Of a stretch of DNA of 64,000 nucleotides, positions 27,695 through 36,469 are shown piece after piece. Source of the DNA: Flavobacteriales bacterium (GTDB lineage Bacteria > Bacteroidota > Bacteroidia > Flavobacteriales_F > PHOS-HE28); contig JAIOIH010000014.1 of NCBI GenBank assembly GCA_019912395.1, positions 142,800 to 206,799 on the forward strand. The letters are read 5' to 3'. Position numbers and translations under genes: made by a program. Within the stretch, counting starts at the first letter, position 1. Every line of letters starts with the position of its first letter. The notes beneath the pieces are model-generated. The model saw nothing but the letters and a program-made list of their open reading frames with translations, did not search any database and was not told the DNA's origin.

Positions 27695-29341
27695 ATGATA
27701 ATAAGAACAACCCTCGTCCTTCTGGCATTCGTTGCTGCCCTTGCTTCCTTCGCGCAAGAACGCTGCACGGCCCATACCATCACCGAACGCTGGTTGCAAG
27801 CCCATGGCCAGCAAGTGGACTTGGCCCATGAGGCATCGGTCTTGGAGCAGCAAGGGGTGCAACGCGGGGGCGTGCAGACCATACCGGTAGTGGTACATGT
27901 GGTATGGAACACTGCTGCCGAGAATGTTTCCGATGCCACGATCCACAACATCCTGGCCCGAATGAACGCGGACTATCAGGCCCAGAACACGGACTACAAC
28001 AATGTGCGTCCGGAATTCACCTCATCGCGAGGCAACGCGCAGATCGAATTCTGCTTGGCCTCGCTGGATCCCTCGGGCGGCGCGACCACGGGCATCACCC
28101 GCTACGAAACCTCCAAGACCTGGTTCAACCCGGACACGGAAACGGACGACATGAAATTCGCTCCGGGTGGCACACCGGCATGGAACACGTTGAAATACCT
28201 CAACATCTGGATCTGTGACATCAGCAGCGGTGCCACCGGTGGCCTTGTCACAGCGGGATATGCCTATCTGCCGGTTGGAGGCGTGGTTGGAAGCAGCTAT
28301 GACGGGCTTGTGCTGGATTACAGCTATGGAACCCAGGATCGCACGGCCACGCATGAAGTGGGCCACTACCTCGGCTTGGACCATCCTTGGGGGAACGGTA
28401 ACTGCACCCCAGGCGATGGGATCAGTGACACCCCCCCCACCGACCAGCCCACGTATAGCTGTAGCAACCACACCCTGATGCGGTGCGGCACCTTGACCCA
28501 GTACGAGAATTTCATGGACTACAGCAATTGCACCATGATGTTCACCACCGGACAAGCCGCCGTGATGTCGGGAGTGCTCAATGGACTGCGGTCCACGCTG
28601 CTCACCTCTTCCGCGTGCAGCGGAGGTAGCGGCCTATGCATCCCCACATCGACCATTGGAACCGCTGACGGTGACTTCATCGACGGCGTGATCCTGGAGG
28701 ACATCCAGAATATCGGGACCGGCGATACCGCCGGGCCTACCTATACGGACTATACGGCCCACTCCGCTTCACTGGCCCGAGGCGAGACCTATACGCTCCT
28801 GATCACCAACGGTGAATACTATGAGGACATGATCGCGGCCTGGATCGATTTCAATGGTGACAACACCTTGACCCCGGACGAGATGATCGGCGAATTGCTC
28901 TCCTCCGGTGAATTCCAGATCATTCCCTTCACATTCACGGTACCGCTGACCGCCACGCTGGGGAGTACGGTCATGCGGGTTCGTGCGATGTATGCCGATA
29001 CGGGTGAACCCGCGTCACCGGACCCGTGTGCCAATTTCACTTGGGGCGAAACGGAGGATTATGGCATCATGATCACTACCACCACGGGTATTGATCCGCA
29101 ACCCGTTGGATCGCTCACCGTACGCAACCTGCCGGACCAGCTGCTGGTCTCGTGGCCCTTTGCCGGCAACGAGCAGCGTGCCTTGGTGTTGGATGCCGCC
29201 GGACGGGCGATCTCAACCTTGGACCCAATAGGTGCCGAGCTCACGATCCCAACCTCCACCATGGCCCCGGGTATCTACCAATTGGTACTGACCGTGGATG
29301 GGAAGCGGATGATCGCCCGGTTCTTCGTATCCCCGCAATAA
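27695..29341 (+). CDS. T9SS-exported M43 (pappalysin-like) zinc metalloprotease
   Basis: 548 residues. A signal peptide (about 1-22, ending SFAQ) precedes an M43B protease domain with the extended zinc motif HEVGHYLGLDH (His220, Glu221, His224, His230) and the family's GDGISDTPPTDQPTYSC stretch; a Met-turn candidate is NFMDYSNCTMMFT. Next come a GEVED domain (IDFNGDNTLTPDEM to WGETEDYGIMI, about 370-455) and a C-terminal T9SS sorting domain (about 470-548, ending GKRMIARFFVSPQ). The protein should be an active extracellular protease on the cell surface or in the medium. Substrate unknown. Confidence 0.92.
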   Translation: MIIRTTLVLLAFVAALASFAQERCTAHTITERWLQAHGQQVDLAHEASVLEQQGVQRGGVQTIPVVVHVVWNTAAENVSDATIHNILARMNADYQAQNTDYNNVRPEFTSSRGNAQIEFCLASLDPSGGATTGITRYETSKTWFNPDTETDDMKFAPGGTPAWNTLKYLNIWICDISSGATGGLVTAGYAYLPVGGVVGSSYDGLVLDYSYGTQDRTATHEVGHYLGLDHPWGNGNCTPGDGISDTPPTDQPTYSCSNHTLMRCGTLTQYENFMDYSNCTMMFTTGQAAVMSGVLNGLRSTLLTSSACSGGSGLCIPTSTIGTADGDFIDGVILEDIQNIGTGDTAGPTYTDYTAHSASLARGETYTLLITNGEYYEDMIAAWIDFNGDNTLTPDEMIGELLSSGEFQIIPFTFTVPLTATLGSTVMRVRAMYADTGEPASPDPCANFTWGETEDYGIMITTTTGIDPQPVGSLTVRNLPDQLLVSWPFAGNEQRALVLDAAGRAISTLDPIGAELTIPTSTMAPGIYQLVLTVDGKRMIARFFVSPQ

Positions 29342-29466
29342 TTCAGGCATCCGTCCGCCGAAGATGAACGTCTGACGATCATTCGGCCGGGATCGTCCAA
29401 TTCTTTTGCGGCGCCTGAAACCTGTGCGTTCCGGGTCCGTTAAGGCACGTGCATACCCGCGCTGCC

Positions 29467-30069
29467 ATGAAGCTCCGTACCACCCTTCCCTTCCTGGCGC
29501 TGTTGATCGGTCCGATCGCGAGCCAGGCTCAGCGTCCGTCGCGCTCCGGATTGGGCTATATGGGCGGTCCACAAGCCGCCACTTGGCGTTCGGAAGCTGT
29601 GAACTACCGGCCGGTGCCCGGAGCCGTGGCGGGCATTTACGTACCCATCTGGGCCGGAAACCGAGTGGAGATCCAACCGGAACTGCTGCTCTCGCTACAG
29701 GGTGCAGCACGCGATCTTCCCGACGGGGAGCGCTCCACCATGCGCAGCCTGCATGCCACCGTACCGGTAAGCCTGAAGATCTTTCTCAACAGGACCATCA
29801 ATCTCCAAGCCGGCGTTCAAGGCAGTTATCTGCTCCTCGCCAAGACCGAAGGCAAGGATATCACCGATGAATTGAGCCCGCTGGACATGGGGCTGAACGT
29901 TGGAATCGGCCTCGGGACCAACAACGGAGTGGATTTCACGCTTCGCTATTTCAGTGGCCTCAGCAATACGCTGGCCGAGGACCACACGACCTATCCCTCC
30001 AACCGGACACTTCAATTCACGGTAGGCTATCGGTTCATGCAGTTTGCGCGGGGCCGACAACGGAATTAA
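29467..30069 (+). CDS. outer-membrane beta-barrel protein, PorT-like family
   Basis: 200 residues. The ATG at 29467 opens a signal peptide (MKLRTTLPFLALLIGPIASQAQ, read in parts). The mature part alternates hydrophobic residues in strands (VAGIYVPIWAGNRVEIQPELLL, INLQAGVQGSYLLLA, LGTNNGVDFTLRYFSGLSN) and ends LQFTVGYRFMQF, the usual aromatic closing strand. This fits the small eight-strand outer-membrane barrels (OMP_b-brl_2/PorT-like) abundant in Bacteroidota. Specific role unknown. A basic tail (ARGRQRN) follows the last strand. Confidence 0.75.
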   Translation: MKLRTTLPFLALLIGPIASQAQRPSRSGLGYMGGPQAATWRSEAVNYRPVPGAVAGIYVPIWAGNRVEIQPELLLSLQGAARDLPDGERSTMRSLHATVPVSLKIFLNRTINLQAGVQGSYLLLAKTEGKDITDELSPLDMGLNVGIGLGTNNGVDFTLRYFSGLSNTLAEDHTTYPSNRTLQFTVGYRFMQFARGRQRN

Positions 30070-30105
30070 GCGCTTCTCCGATCGGGCGGCTATACTTCCC
30101 TCCGG

Positions 30106-30113
30106 TATCTTTG
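30106..30113 (+). promoter_or_regulatory. -7 promoter box (TATCTTTG) 4 nt before purK start
   Basis: TATCTTTG is a perfect TAnnTTTG match with only 4 nt to the purK ATG (30118). This predicts a leaderless purK-purE mRNA. No convincing -33 element is seen. Confidence 0.6.
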
Positions 30114-30117
30114 CGGC

Positions 30118-31302
30118 ATGGAGCAACCACGCCGTATCGCATTGCTCGGCGGAGGCCAACTTGGCCGCATGTTCATCGAGAACGCGCTGCGCTATGATGC
30201 CGAAGTGCATGTGCTGGACCCGGACCTTGCCTGCCCGTGCGCTTGGCTGGCCCATCGCTTCACCCAAGGCCGTTTCGATGACCGCGATACGGTGCTCCGC
30301 TTTGCCGCCGACGCGGACGTGGTGGGTATCGAGATCGAGCATGTGAGCACCGAGGCCCTGGAAGAGCTGGAGCGCCAAGGCAAGACCGTGATCCCTTCAT
30401 CCGCCACCTTGAGGACTATCCAGGACAAGGGTCTTCAGAAGAACTTCTATGTAAAGCACGGGATCCCAACAGCACCCTATGCGTTGATCGGAAACGCCTC
30501 CGAACTCTCCGAGCATGCCGACCTCCTTCCTGCATTCCTGAAGACCCGTTCCGGCGGCTATGATGGCAAGGGTGTAGTCCCCATCCGGAGCGCTGCGGAC
30601 ATTCCGGACGGATTCGATGGCCCGTACGTGCTGGAGAAGCGCGTACCCATCGCCAAGGAACTGGCTGTGATCGCGGTGCGCGGCAACAACGGGTCCACCG
30701 TGGTGTACGACCCGGTGGAAATGGTCTTCGACCCCGACCTGAACTTGGTGGATGTTCTGCTCGCCCCTGCCCGTTGCGAACCGGAAGTGATCGAACGTGC
30801 GAAGGCATTGGCGATCCGTGTCGGTGAGGCGTTCGGATCCCCCGGGATCCATGCCGTGGAGATGTTCCTCACGCCGGAGAACGAGTTGCTGGTGAACGAA
30901 ACCGCTCCCCGGGCGCACAACAGTGGGCATTTCACCATTGAAGCTTGCACCAGCTCACAATTCGACCAATTATTACGGGCCTACATGGGTTGGCCGATGG
31001 GCCATGTTGCCATGCACGGCGAGGCAGCAATGGTGAACCTGGTCGGCGAGGGCGGAAGCGGTACACCAGTGCTGCTCGGCATCCGGGAGATCCTCAAGTC
31101 CCCCGGAACCTTCATCCACCTGTATGGCAAGGAAAAAACGCGTCCAGGAAGGAAGATGGGCCATGTAACTGTGGTGGCCCCAAGTCGTGAGGCGGTGGAT
31201 CGGGCCGTGGCCATTTGCAAGGCCCATGTCAAAGTGGTGCCGATGGAGCCAATAGAACAATCAACCGGAATGGGGCCGTCCAGAAAAAAACATACGACAT
31301 GA
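30118..31302 (+). CDS. purK: 5-(carboxyamino)imidazole ribonucleotide synthase
   Basis: 394 residues, ATP-grasp enzyme. Landmarks: [18 protein letters not shown] at the N-terminus, ATP-grasp segments [16 protein letters not shown] and [18 protein letters not shown], and [25 protein letters not shown], the PurK signature. It carboxylates AIR to N5-CAIR with ATP and bicarbonate in purine synthesis. Its stop overlaps the purE start (ATGA at 31299-31302), so both subunits of the pathway step are coupled. Length is normal. Confidence 0.97.
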   Translation: MEQPRRIALLGGGQLGRMFIENALRYDAEVHVLDPDLACPCAWLAHRFTQGRFDDRDTVLRFAADADVVGIEIEHVSTEALEELERQGKTVIPSSATLRTIQDKGLQKNFYVKHGIPTAPYALIGNASELSEHADLLPAFLKTRSGGYDGKGVVPIRSAADIPDGFDGPYVLEKRVPIAKELAVIAVRGNNGSTVVYDPVEMVFDPDLNLVDVLLAPARCEPEVIERAKALAIRVGEAFGSPGIHAVEMFLTPENELLVNETAPRAHNSGHFTIEACTSSQFDQLLRAYMGWPMGHVAMHGEAAMVNLVGEGGSGTPVLLGIREILKSPGTFIHLYGKEKTRPGRKMGHVTVVAPSREAVDRAVAICKAHVKVVPMEPIEQSTGMGPSRKKHTT

Positions 31303-31802
31303 TCGGGATCATCATGGGGAGCCGCAGCGATCTGGAAACGATGCGCGAAGCGGTGGACACGGTGAAGGAATTCGGCGTGGAGTTCGAGGTGACCGTGGTG
31401 AGCGCGCACCGCACGCCGGACCGCATGGTAGCCTATGCGAAAGGCGCTGCGGGACGTGGGTTGAAGGTGATCATCGCGGGTGCGGGCGGTGCGGCCCATC
31501 TGCCCGGGATGGTGGCCTCGCTCACCACATTGCCGGTGATCGGCGTGCCCATCCGGAGCCGCAACAGCATCGATGGCTGGGATTCACTGCTCAGCATCGT
31601 GCAAATGCCCGCCGGGGTGCCGGTGGCGACCATGGCGGTGAACGGTGCCCGCAACGCGGGCTTGCTGGCGGTGCAGATTCTTGCCACATCCGATGAGAAG
31701 CTCGCTGAGAAATTCGCGGCCTTCAAGGGGGAACAGGAGGGGAAGGTGAAGGAGGGGATCAAGGCGATGCGGCAGCAGTTCCCGAACGGCTTTGATCAGT
31801 GA
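31299..31802 (+). CDS. purE: N5-carboxyaminoimidazole ribonucleotide mutase
   Basis: 167 residues. The start [14 protein letters not shown] with the phosphate-binding Ser-Asp, then [16 protein letters not shown] (catalytic His) and [22 protein letters not shown], identify the class I PurE mutase that converts N5-CAIR to CAIR. The ATG at 31299 overlaps the purK stop; longer frames run back into purK. The C-terminal about 20 residues are charged and extend slightly beyond the core. Confidence 0.97.
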   Translation: MIGIIMGSRSDLETMREAVDTVKEFGVEFEVTVVSAHRTPDRMVAYAKGAAGRGLKVIIAGAGGAAHLPGMVASLTTLPVIGVPIRSRNSIDGWDSLLSIVQMPAGVPVATMAVNGARNAGLLAVQILATSDEKLAEKFAAFKGEQEGKVKEGIKAMRQQFPNGFDQ

Positions 31803-31924
31803 ATTTCTACCGCAAAGGACGCGAAGAACGCAAAGGTTCTTGGTCGGAGGCGGCGTTTTTTAACCACAACGGTCGCAACGAACGCAACGGGAAGGACCAC
31901 CTGCCACTACCGACTGTCCGGCTA
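31803..31924. repeat. word-like repeats in convergent spacer
   Basis: Between purE and the convergent TonB receptor, CCGCAAAGGACGCGAAGAAC followed by GCAAAGG, and AACCACAACGGTCGCAACG with further CGCAACG copies, form short degenerate repeats of about 8-11 nt. No gene and no clear terminator hairpin. Confidence 0.6.
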
Positions 31925-34429
31925 CTACGGTTCCACGGATGGCGCTTGCTTCCTGAGGTTGAAGGGCACTACCAGTTTGATGCTCACGTTGCGTCCCATG
32001 TTGTAGATGCCACTGCGCCCGGTCCCGTTCTCCGGATGGTCCTCGAAATACTTCAGACGGCTCATGTTGCTCTGGTAGCCCACATCGGCCAGGTTCGCCC
32101 CCCGCACGGTGAACGTCAATATCGTACGCCCTTTCCCGTCCAGCAGATCACCGCCCACACCCGCATCGAACAGGATGTACCCCGGCGTTCGCGTCTCCGT
32201 TCCGTGGGCGGAATAGTAGCGGTTCTGCGCCCAATACACCTGCATACCTGCCTTGATGAACAGCTGTGCGAAACAGCCCACCTGCTTTCTTAGATCATAA
32301 CGGAGTTCGCTCACGGTATGAAGGGGTGGGATCAATGGGAGGTACCGCGTGCTGTCGCCGATGAGCGCGCCGCCACCCCCCTTGTTCTCCGCCATGACCA
32401 ACGAAAGGGAATTCTCGAAATGGATCCGGTCGAAGGGATGCGGGTGGATGTCCAGGCTCACTTCACCTCCAAGGAGCCTCGCCCCGGTCTGCCGGAACTT
32501 GAATACGGGAAGGTCCTGTCCATCCTGCGTGTAGATCGAATCTCCTCCCAGCACGGACGCGAGCTTCTCATTGTAGATGTAGTTGTTGATGTAGTTGTTG
32601 AACAGCTCCACGCTGGCCGTAATGTGCGTGCCGTTATAGAAGAGCCCCAGATCCTCCTGCAGATTGAATTCCGGCTTGAGGTCGGCATCGCCCAATTGCA
32701 TCAGGCCCGCCCCGGGATGCACTCCTTGGGCAGTGGTCTCGGCCGCGCTGGGTGCCCGGTAGCCCCGACCCATGTTGACCTTCAGGGTCAAGCGATCGTT
32801 CAAATTCCATGCGGCACCGAGGCTGCCGCTCACACCCGAAAAGTCCTGTGCGTGCGGATCGAACTGCTTTGTCAGGGTGGAATCGGACGCATTCGCATCG
32901 GTGCTCATATCAAAGCCGGTTATCGGATCCGTGCGTGTGTACATGGCATCGCTCCTGAACTTCCGCATATCGTAGCGAACACCACCGGACAGATCAAGCT
33001 TTCCCACTGCCTTCTTCACGTGCAGGAACGGTCCGATATCCAAGTTGCGATAGCTCGGTATCAATAACTCCGTGCCCTTGGCAGCGTCGTTCCGCTGGTA
33101 CATGCCATTCAATCCCACCGTAGTGGACCATGCATTGCGCTCCGCCAAATTGTACTTCACGTCGTACGAGAACGTGTTCAGGGAGAGGTGCAGGCCCGGC
33201 AGCTCCGGATGTTGGGGATGGCTGTACTCCCGACGTATGCTGCGCTGGAAGCCGAGGTCGGTGGTGAGCCTGCTATTGCCGAGGTTGAAGCTTGCCGCGG
33301 CATAGGCCCGGTAGAATTGCACGTGTTGGTGCAAAGTGGCAATGTCGTACGAGTTCAGCACGCTGTTGCTTACGATGGGCCTCAGCGTGTCCGCCTCATC
33401 CACCTGGTAGGTGAACCGGCGCGAAGTACTGTCACGGCTTCCATCGGGAACCTCCTGCAGGTTGTCATAGATGCTGAATTTCAGGCGGGTGAAGCCCCAC
33501 GCCCGGTTAACGCCGAGGTACGCGTAGACGTTCTTCTCGTTATACTTGGTACCGTACACGCGTCCATCATAGCGATTGCGATAATTGCTGGCGAGCTTAC
33601 CGGAAAGCCGCCCTCCGTACATGAGCTTCCCATTGTTCCCGTCAACGTTCACGGAACCCGCCATGCCCTTGTTGTTGGTATCATAGTTCCCCAACACAGC
33701 ACCGCGCAATGTGCCCGTGGGCACCACCGGTGCCGGTAACAGGTTCACCACTCCGGCCAAGGCGTCCGAACCGTATATCAAACTGGCCGGTCCCTTCACC
33801 ACTTCCACCCGGTCGATGAGGAACTGGTCCACCTCCACACCATGCTCCTCGCCCCATTGTTGCCCTTCTTGGCGGATCCCGTCAAACAGGGTGAGCACCC
33901 GGTTCGCACCTAGTCCGCGGATATAGGGTTTGTAAATGTTCGGTCCGGTGCTCACCGCATTCAACCCGGGAACCGTGTTCAGTGTCGCGATGGCATTGGT
34001 GGAAGCATTTTCCCGAAGGAAGCTGCGCCCTACCATGGCCATCGGCACCGGCTCCCGCCTCATTTCAGTCGCCTTGGAGGTGCCTGTGATCACCACATCA
34101 TGCATCTCCGTCACGGATGGTGAGAGGACGAAATCGCGGGTGGACACCACGGCCAGGTCGATGGTCTCCGTGATCGCGGCATAGCCCACCATGCTCACAG
34201 TGACGAGGACTTTCGCGGCGGGAAGCCCTTGAACCACATACTCCCCGTTGCCATTGGCAACGGTACCGTTGCGAAGGTCCGGGAAATAGACCACGGCACC
34301 GGGTACGGACAACCCGCTTCCCTTTTCGGTGATCCTACCGGAAAGGGTGACCTTGGCTGGCTCCGGTTTTGCGGCGAACGCGGGCGAGGCCAAGAAGAGA
34401 ATGAGGATGAATACTGCCACTTGCTTCAT
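31925..34429 (-). CDS. TonB-dependent outer-membrane receptor
   Basis: 834 residues. The ATG at 34429 opens a signal peptide (MKQVAVFILILFLASPAFAA). A carboxypeptidase-regulatory-like domain (about 27-105, VTLSGRITEKGSGLSVPGAVVYF) precedes the plug (about 115-230, VVITGTSKATEMRREPVPMAMVG; GLGANRVLTLFDGIRQEGQQWG) and a 22-strand barrel ending SIKLVVPFNL with a short tail. Receptors of this type import metal complexes, siderophores, vitamins or glycans using TonB. The ligand is not evident. The small His/Cys-containing exported protein encoded just upstream on the same strand hints at metal. Confidence 0.92.
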   Translation of the reverse strand: MKQVAVFILILFLASPAFAAKPEPAKVTLSGRITEKGSGLSVPGAVVYFPDLRNGTVANGNGEYVVQGLPAAKVLVTVSMVGYAAITETIDLAVVSTRDFVLSPSVTEMHDVVITGTSKATEMRREPVPMAMVGRSFLRENASTNAIATLNTVPGLNAVSTGPNIYKPYIRGLGANRVLTLFDGIRQEGQQWGEEHGVEVDQFLIDRVEVVKGPASLIYGSDALAGVVNLLPAPVVPTGTLRGAVLGNYDTNNKGMAGSVNVDGNNGKLMYGGRLSGKLASNYRNRYDGRVYGTKYNEKNVYAYLGVNRAWGFTRLKFSIYDNLQEVPDGSRDSTSRRFTYQVDEADTLRPIVSNSVLNSYDIATLHQHVQFYRAYAAASFNLGNSRLTTDLGFQRSIRREYSHPQHPELPGLHLSLNTFSYDVKYNLAERNAWSTTVGLNGMYQRNDAAKGTELLIPSYRNLDIGPFLHVKKAVGKLDLSGGVRYDMRKFRSDAMYTRTDPITGFDMSTDANASDSTLTKQFDPHAQDFSGVSGSLGAAWNLNDRLTLKVNMGRGYRAPSAAETTAQGVHPGAGLMQLGDADLKPEFNLQEDLGLFYNGTHITASVELFNNYINNYIYNEKLASVLGGDSIYTQDGQDLPVFKFRQTGARLLGGEVSLDIHPHPFDRIHFENSLSLVMAENKGGGGALIGDSTRYLPLIPPLHTVSELRYDLRKQVGCFAQLFIKAGMQVYWAQNRYYSAHGTETRTPGYILFDAGVGGDLLDGKGRTILTFTVRGANLADVGYQSNMSRLKYFEDHPENGTGRSGIYNMGRNVSIKLVVPFNLRKQAPSVEP

Positions 34430-34603
34430 GTACCGGGATCGGACTTGTCGGCCCATGTTCCGAACTGTGCGTCCTTCAGCCTCCACTTCGGTGGATGCCG
34501 GAACGCCGATCGGTTTGACCGGACTTGGACGTGAAAGATGAACAGGCCGCTCGGTGCGGCCAGGGCGATGCAAGCACCGCCGGACCCGCGTTGTACGGGT
34601 TGA

Positions 34604-34921
34604 TCAGCTCACGGGCGGGCCGCGCAGTCGATGCTCTGCAACGAGCAATGAACCACGTAGGGGCGTGCCCAGCACATGGCGCATGGCGTTGCACAATGCG
34701 GCAGTCCGAACAGGTGGCTTCCGAAGTCCCTCATGGAGGGGTGCAGGAGCTTCACAGATGGGGCAGTGGAGATCCACATGCACCACCGTGGAGGCCCCAT
34801 GGGGATCGCTGACGAACGCGCCCTCCTCACAGTGGTGGAAGGCCGAGCGTGGCACCGCCATGAAGAGCATCACTGCAAGCAGCAGCCAGGCATTGTGGAT
34901 TCGGCGCGTGGATCGGCGCAT
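34604..34921 (-). CDS. small exported His/Cys-containing protein upstream of TonB receptor
   Basis: 105 residues from the ATG at 34921. That start is preferred over 34993 because a TACCTTCG box lies 5 nt upstream of it. An N-terminal hydrophobic segment (NAWLLLAVMLFMAVPRSAF) is followed by HHCEEG, VVHVDLHCPICEAP and a second hydrophobic or basic part. The His-His-Cys, His-x-Cys-x-x-Cys arrangement could bind a transition metal such as Zn or Cu. Small exported proteins with a similar layout often precede TonB receptors in Bacteroidota. I know no established function. It lies 174 nt before the receptor and is probably co-transcribed with it. Confidence 0.65.
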   Translation of the reverse strand: MRRSTRRIHNAWLLLAVMLFMAVPRSAFHHCEEGAFVSDPHGASTVVHVDLHCPICEAPAPLHEGLRKPPVRTAALCNAMRHVLGTPLRGSLLVAEHRLRGPPVS

Positions 34922-34926
34922 GGGCG

Positions 34927-34934
34927 CGAAGGTA
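34927..34934 (-). promoter_or_regulatory. -7 promoter box (TACCTTCG), minus strand
   Basis: TACCTTCG on the minus strand is 5 nt before the ATG at 34921, again predicting a leaderless or near-leaderless mRNA. It would drive the small His/Cys gene and perhaps the TonB receptor. Confidence 0.5.
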
Positions 34935-34977
34935 TCCGCCACGATCACGCCGATGTCACAAGGTTCAACAATAGATC

Positions 34978-34985
34978 TAGATTTA
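34978..34985 (+). promoter_or_regulatory. possible -7 box (TAGATTTA), plus strand
   Basis: TAGATTTA matches TAnnTTTG except for the last base and lies 12 nt before the ATG at 34998. It overlaps the divergent promoter region of the His/Cys gene. Confidence 0.35.
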
Positions 34986-34997
34986 CCGAACATCTCG

Positions 34998-35369
34998 ATG
35001 CATTACCGCACCATTCCTCTCCTGCTCTCAGCCCTGTTGTACCTCACTGCGAGCGTATCCGCACAACATGTCGTCCCGCCCTCCTCATTGGCGAACGATC
35101 TGTGTTCCTGCTTGGGCGCGATCGATCCCTCGACGAACGACCACAACTTCGACCTGGCCGTTCGCCAATGTCTGAACACCACCATGGCCAAGCACTCCAG
35201 TGAATTGATCGAACTGCTCCGCCGCTACCCCGCGCAGGACCGCAAGCTGTATCTGCTTGGCTTGGTGCTGGGTAGTGCCTTGGACCGGTCCTGTCCTCAG
35301 TATCCGTTGGTGAAGGACCGTTTGCGCCTGATGTTGGTCCTGGATACCCCTACCGCACCCCGTACCTGA
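34998..35369 (+). CDS. small secreted hypothetical protein
   Basis: 123 residues with a signal peptide (MHYRTIPLLLSALLYLTASVSAQ, read in parts, about 1-23). The mature part has LANDLCSCLGAIDPSTNDHN, VRQCLNTTM and RSCPQYPLV: four Cys in a helical chain, a pattern seen in small periplasmic helical proteins of this phylum. Not recognised further. Its TGA shares the A with the pfkA ATG (35367-35371), so it is coupled to a glycolytic gene without obvious functional link. Confidence 0.7.
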   Translation: MHYRTIPLLLSALLYLTASVSAQHVVPPSSLANDLCSCLGAIDPSTNDHNFDLAVRQCLNTTMAKHSSELIELLRRYPAQDRKLYLLGLVLGSALDRSCPQYPLVKDRLRLMLVLDTPTAPRT

Positions 35370-36364
35370 TGAATAGCACCGGTTCTTCCGCTCCTGTAAG
35401 CCACATCGGGGTATTGACCTCCGGTGGAGATGCACCGGGAATGAACGCTGCCATACGCGCGGTGGTGCGCACGGCACATTACCATGGATTGATGGTCAGC
35501 GGCATTCTCGAGGGCTACGAGGGTTTGGTCACGGATTCCGTCAAAAAGCTCCATGTCCGGGATGTGAGCAACATCATCCAACGCGGTGGCACTGTGCTGC
35601 GTTCCGCGCGAAGCGAGTCGTTCCGTTCAGTGGAAGGCCGCTCCATCGCGAAACAAACCTTGGACCGCCATGGGCTGGATGGCTTGGTGGTGATCGGTGG
35701 TGATGGTACGTTTCGGGGAGCCTCGATCTTTACCAGTGAGCATGGGGTGCCCATCGTGGGGATCACCGGTACCATAGACAACGACCTTGGGGGAACGGAT
35801 ACGACGATCGGTTTCGACACGGCTACCAACACGGCCATGGAACTGGTGGACCGTATTCGTGATACGGCATCCTCGCACGATCGGCTCTTCTTCGTGGAGG
35901 TGATGGGCCGTACCACCGGAGCGATCGCAATGCATTGTGGGATCGCTGCAGGAGCCGAGTTCGTGATGGTTCCGGAGAAAAAACAGGGTATTCCCGAGCT
36001 GATCCATGTGCTGGAACGTGCAGCGAAGAACAAATCCTCGGTGATCGTGATCGTGGCGGAAGGGGACGAGGAAGGTGGAGCTTACGAAGTGGCCCGCAAG
36101 GTGAAGGAACGATTTGAACACTATGAAACACGGGTCAGCGTGCTGGGTCACGTGCAGCGTGGAGGGAACCCGACCGTGGCGGACCGACTGCTCGCCAGCC
36201 GATCGGGGGTGGCTGCCGTGGAAGGCCTCCTCGCGGGCCGGGCCAATGAGATGGTGGGCATCGTGAATGGCAAGATGGTCTTCTCACCTTTTGAATTGGT
36301 GGTCCAAGGGGCGAAACCGAAGGAGGAGGACCTGATGAGGATCTTGCGCATCTTGTCCATCTGA
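35369..36364 (+). CDS. pfkA: ATP-dependent 6-phosphofructokinase
   Basis: 331 residues, bacterial PfkA type. Motifs: GVLTSGGDAPGMNAAIRAVV (ATP site, with Gly-Gly-Asp favouring ATP), VIGGDGTFRGA, the catalytic TIDNDLGGTDTTIGFDTA, EVMGRTTGAIAMHCGIA and LGHVQRGGNPTVADRLLASR. It phosphorylates fructose-6-phosphate, the committing step of glycolysis, opposite in sense to aldolase-based gluconeogenesis. Length matches E. coli PfkA (320) closely. A strong bidirectional terminator follows at 36422. Confidence 0.97.
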   Translation: MNSTGSSAPVSHIGVLTSGGDAPGMNAAIRAVVRTAHYHGLMVSGILEGYEGLVTDSVKKLHVRDVSNIIQRGGTVLRSARSESFRSVEGRSIAKQTLDRHGLDGLVVIGGDGTFRGASIFTSEHGVPIVGITGTIDNDLGGTDTTIGFDTATNTAMELVDRIRDTASSHDRLFFVEVMGRTTGAIAMHCGIAAGAEFVMVPEKKQGIPELIHVLERAAKNKSSVIVIVAEGDEEGGAYEVARKVKERFEHYETRVSVLGHVQRGGNPTVADRLLASRSGVAAVEGLLAGRANEMVGIVNGKMVFSPFELVVQGAKPKEEDLMRILRILSI

Positions 36365-36421
36365 GCTTCGCGCAGCAGCCGATGAACCTTGAACTTGGTG
36401 CTCGGCGACCACTGCGGACAT

Positions 36422-36453
36422 GAAAAAACCCTCCGGACCCGGAAGGTTTTTTC
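36422..36453. terminator. bidirectional intrinsic terminator
   Basis: GAAAAAACC-CTCCGG (36422-36436) pairs with CCGGAAGGTTTTTTC (36439-36453) with one mismatch. The A-run on one side and T-run on the other allow it to stop both pfkA and the convergent 36470-39367 gene. Confidence 0.85.
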
Positions 36454-36469
36454 ATGATCAGGATTCAAC

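Noticed and set aside
31799-33067. Plus-strand open frames (31799-32293, 32318-33067) across the TonB receptor
   Set aside because: Antisense to a well-supported receptor barrel; no start context and no known domain.
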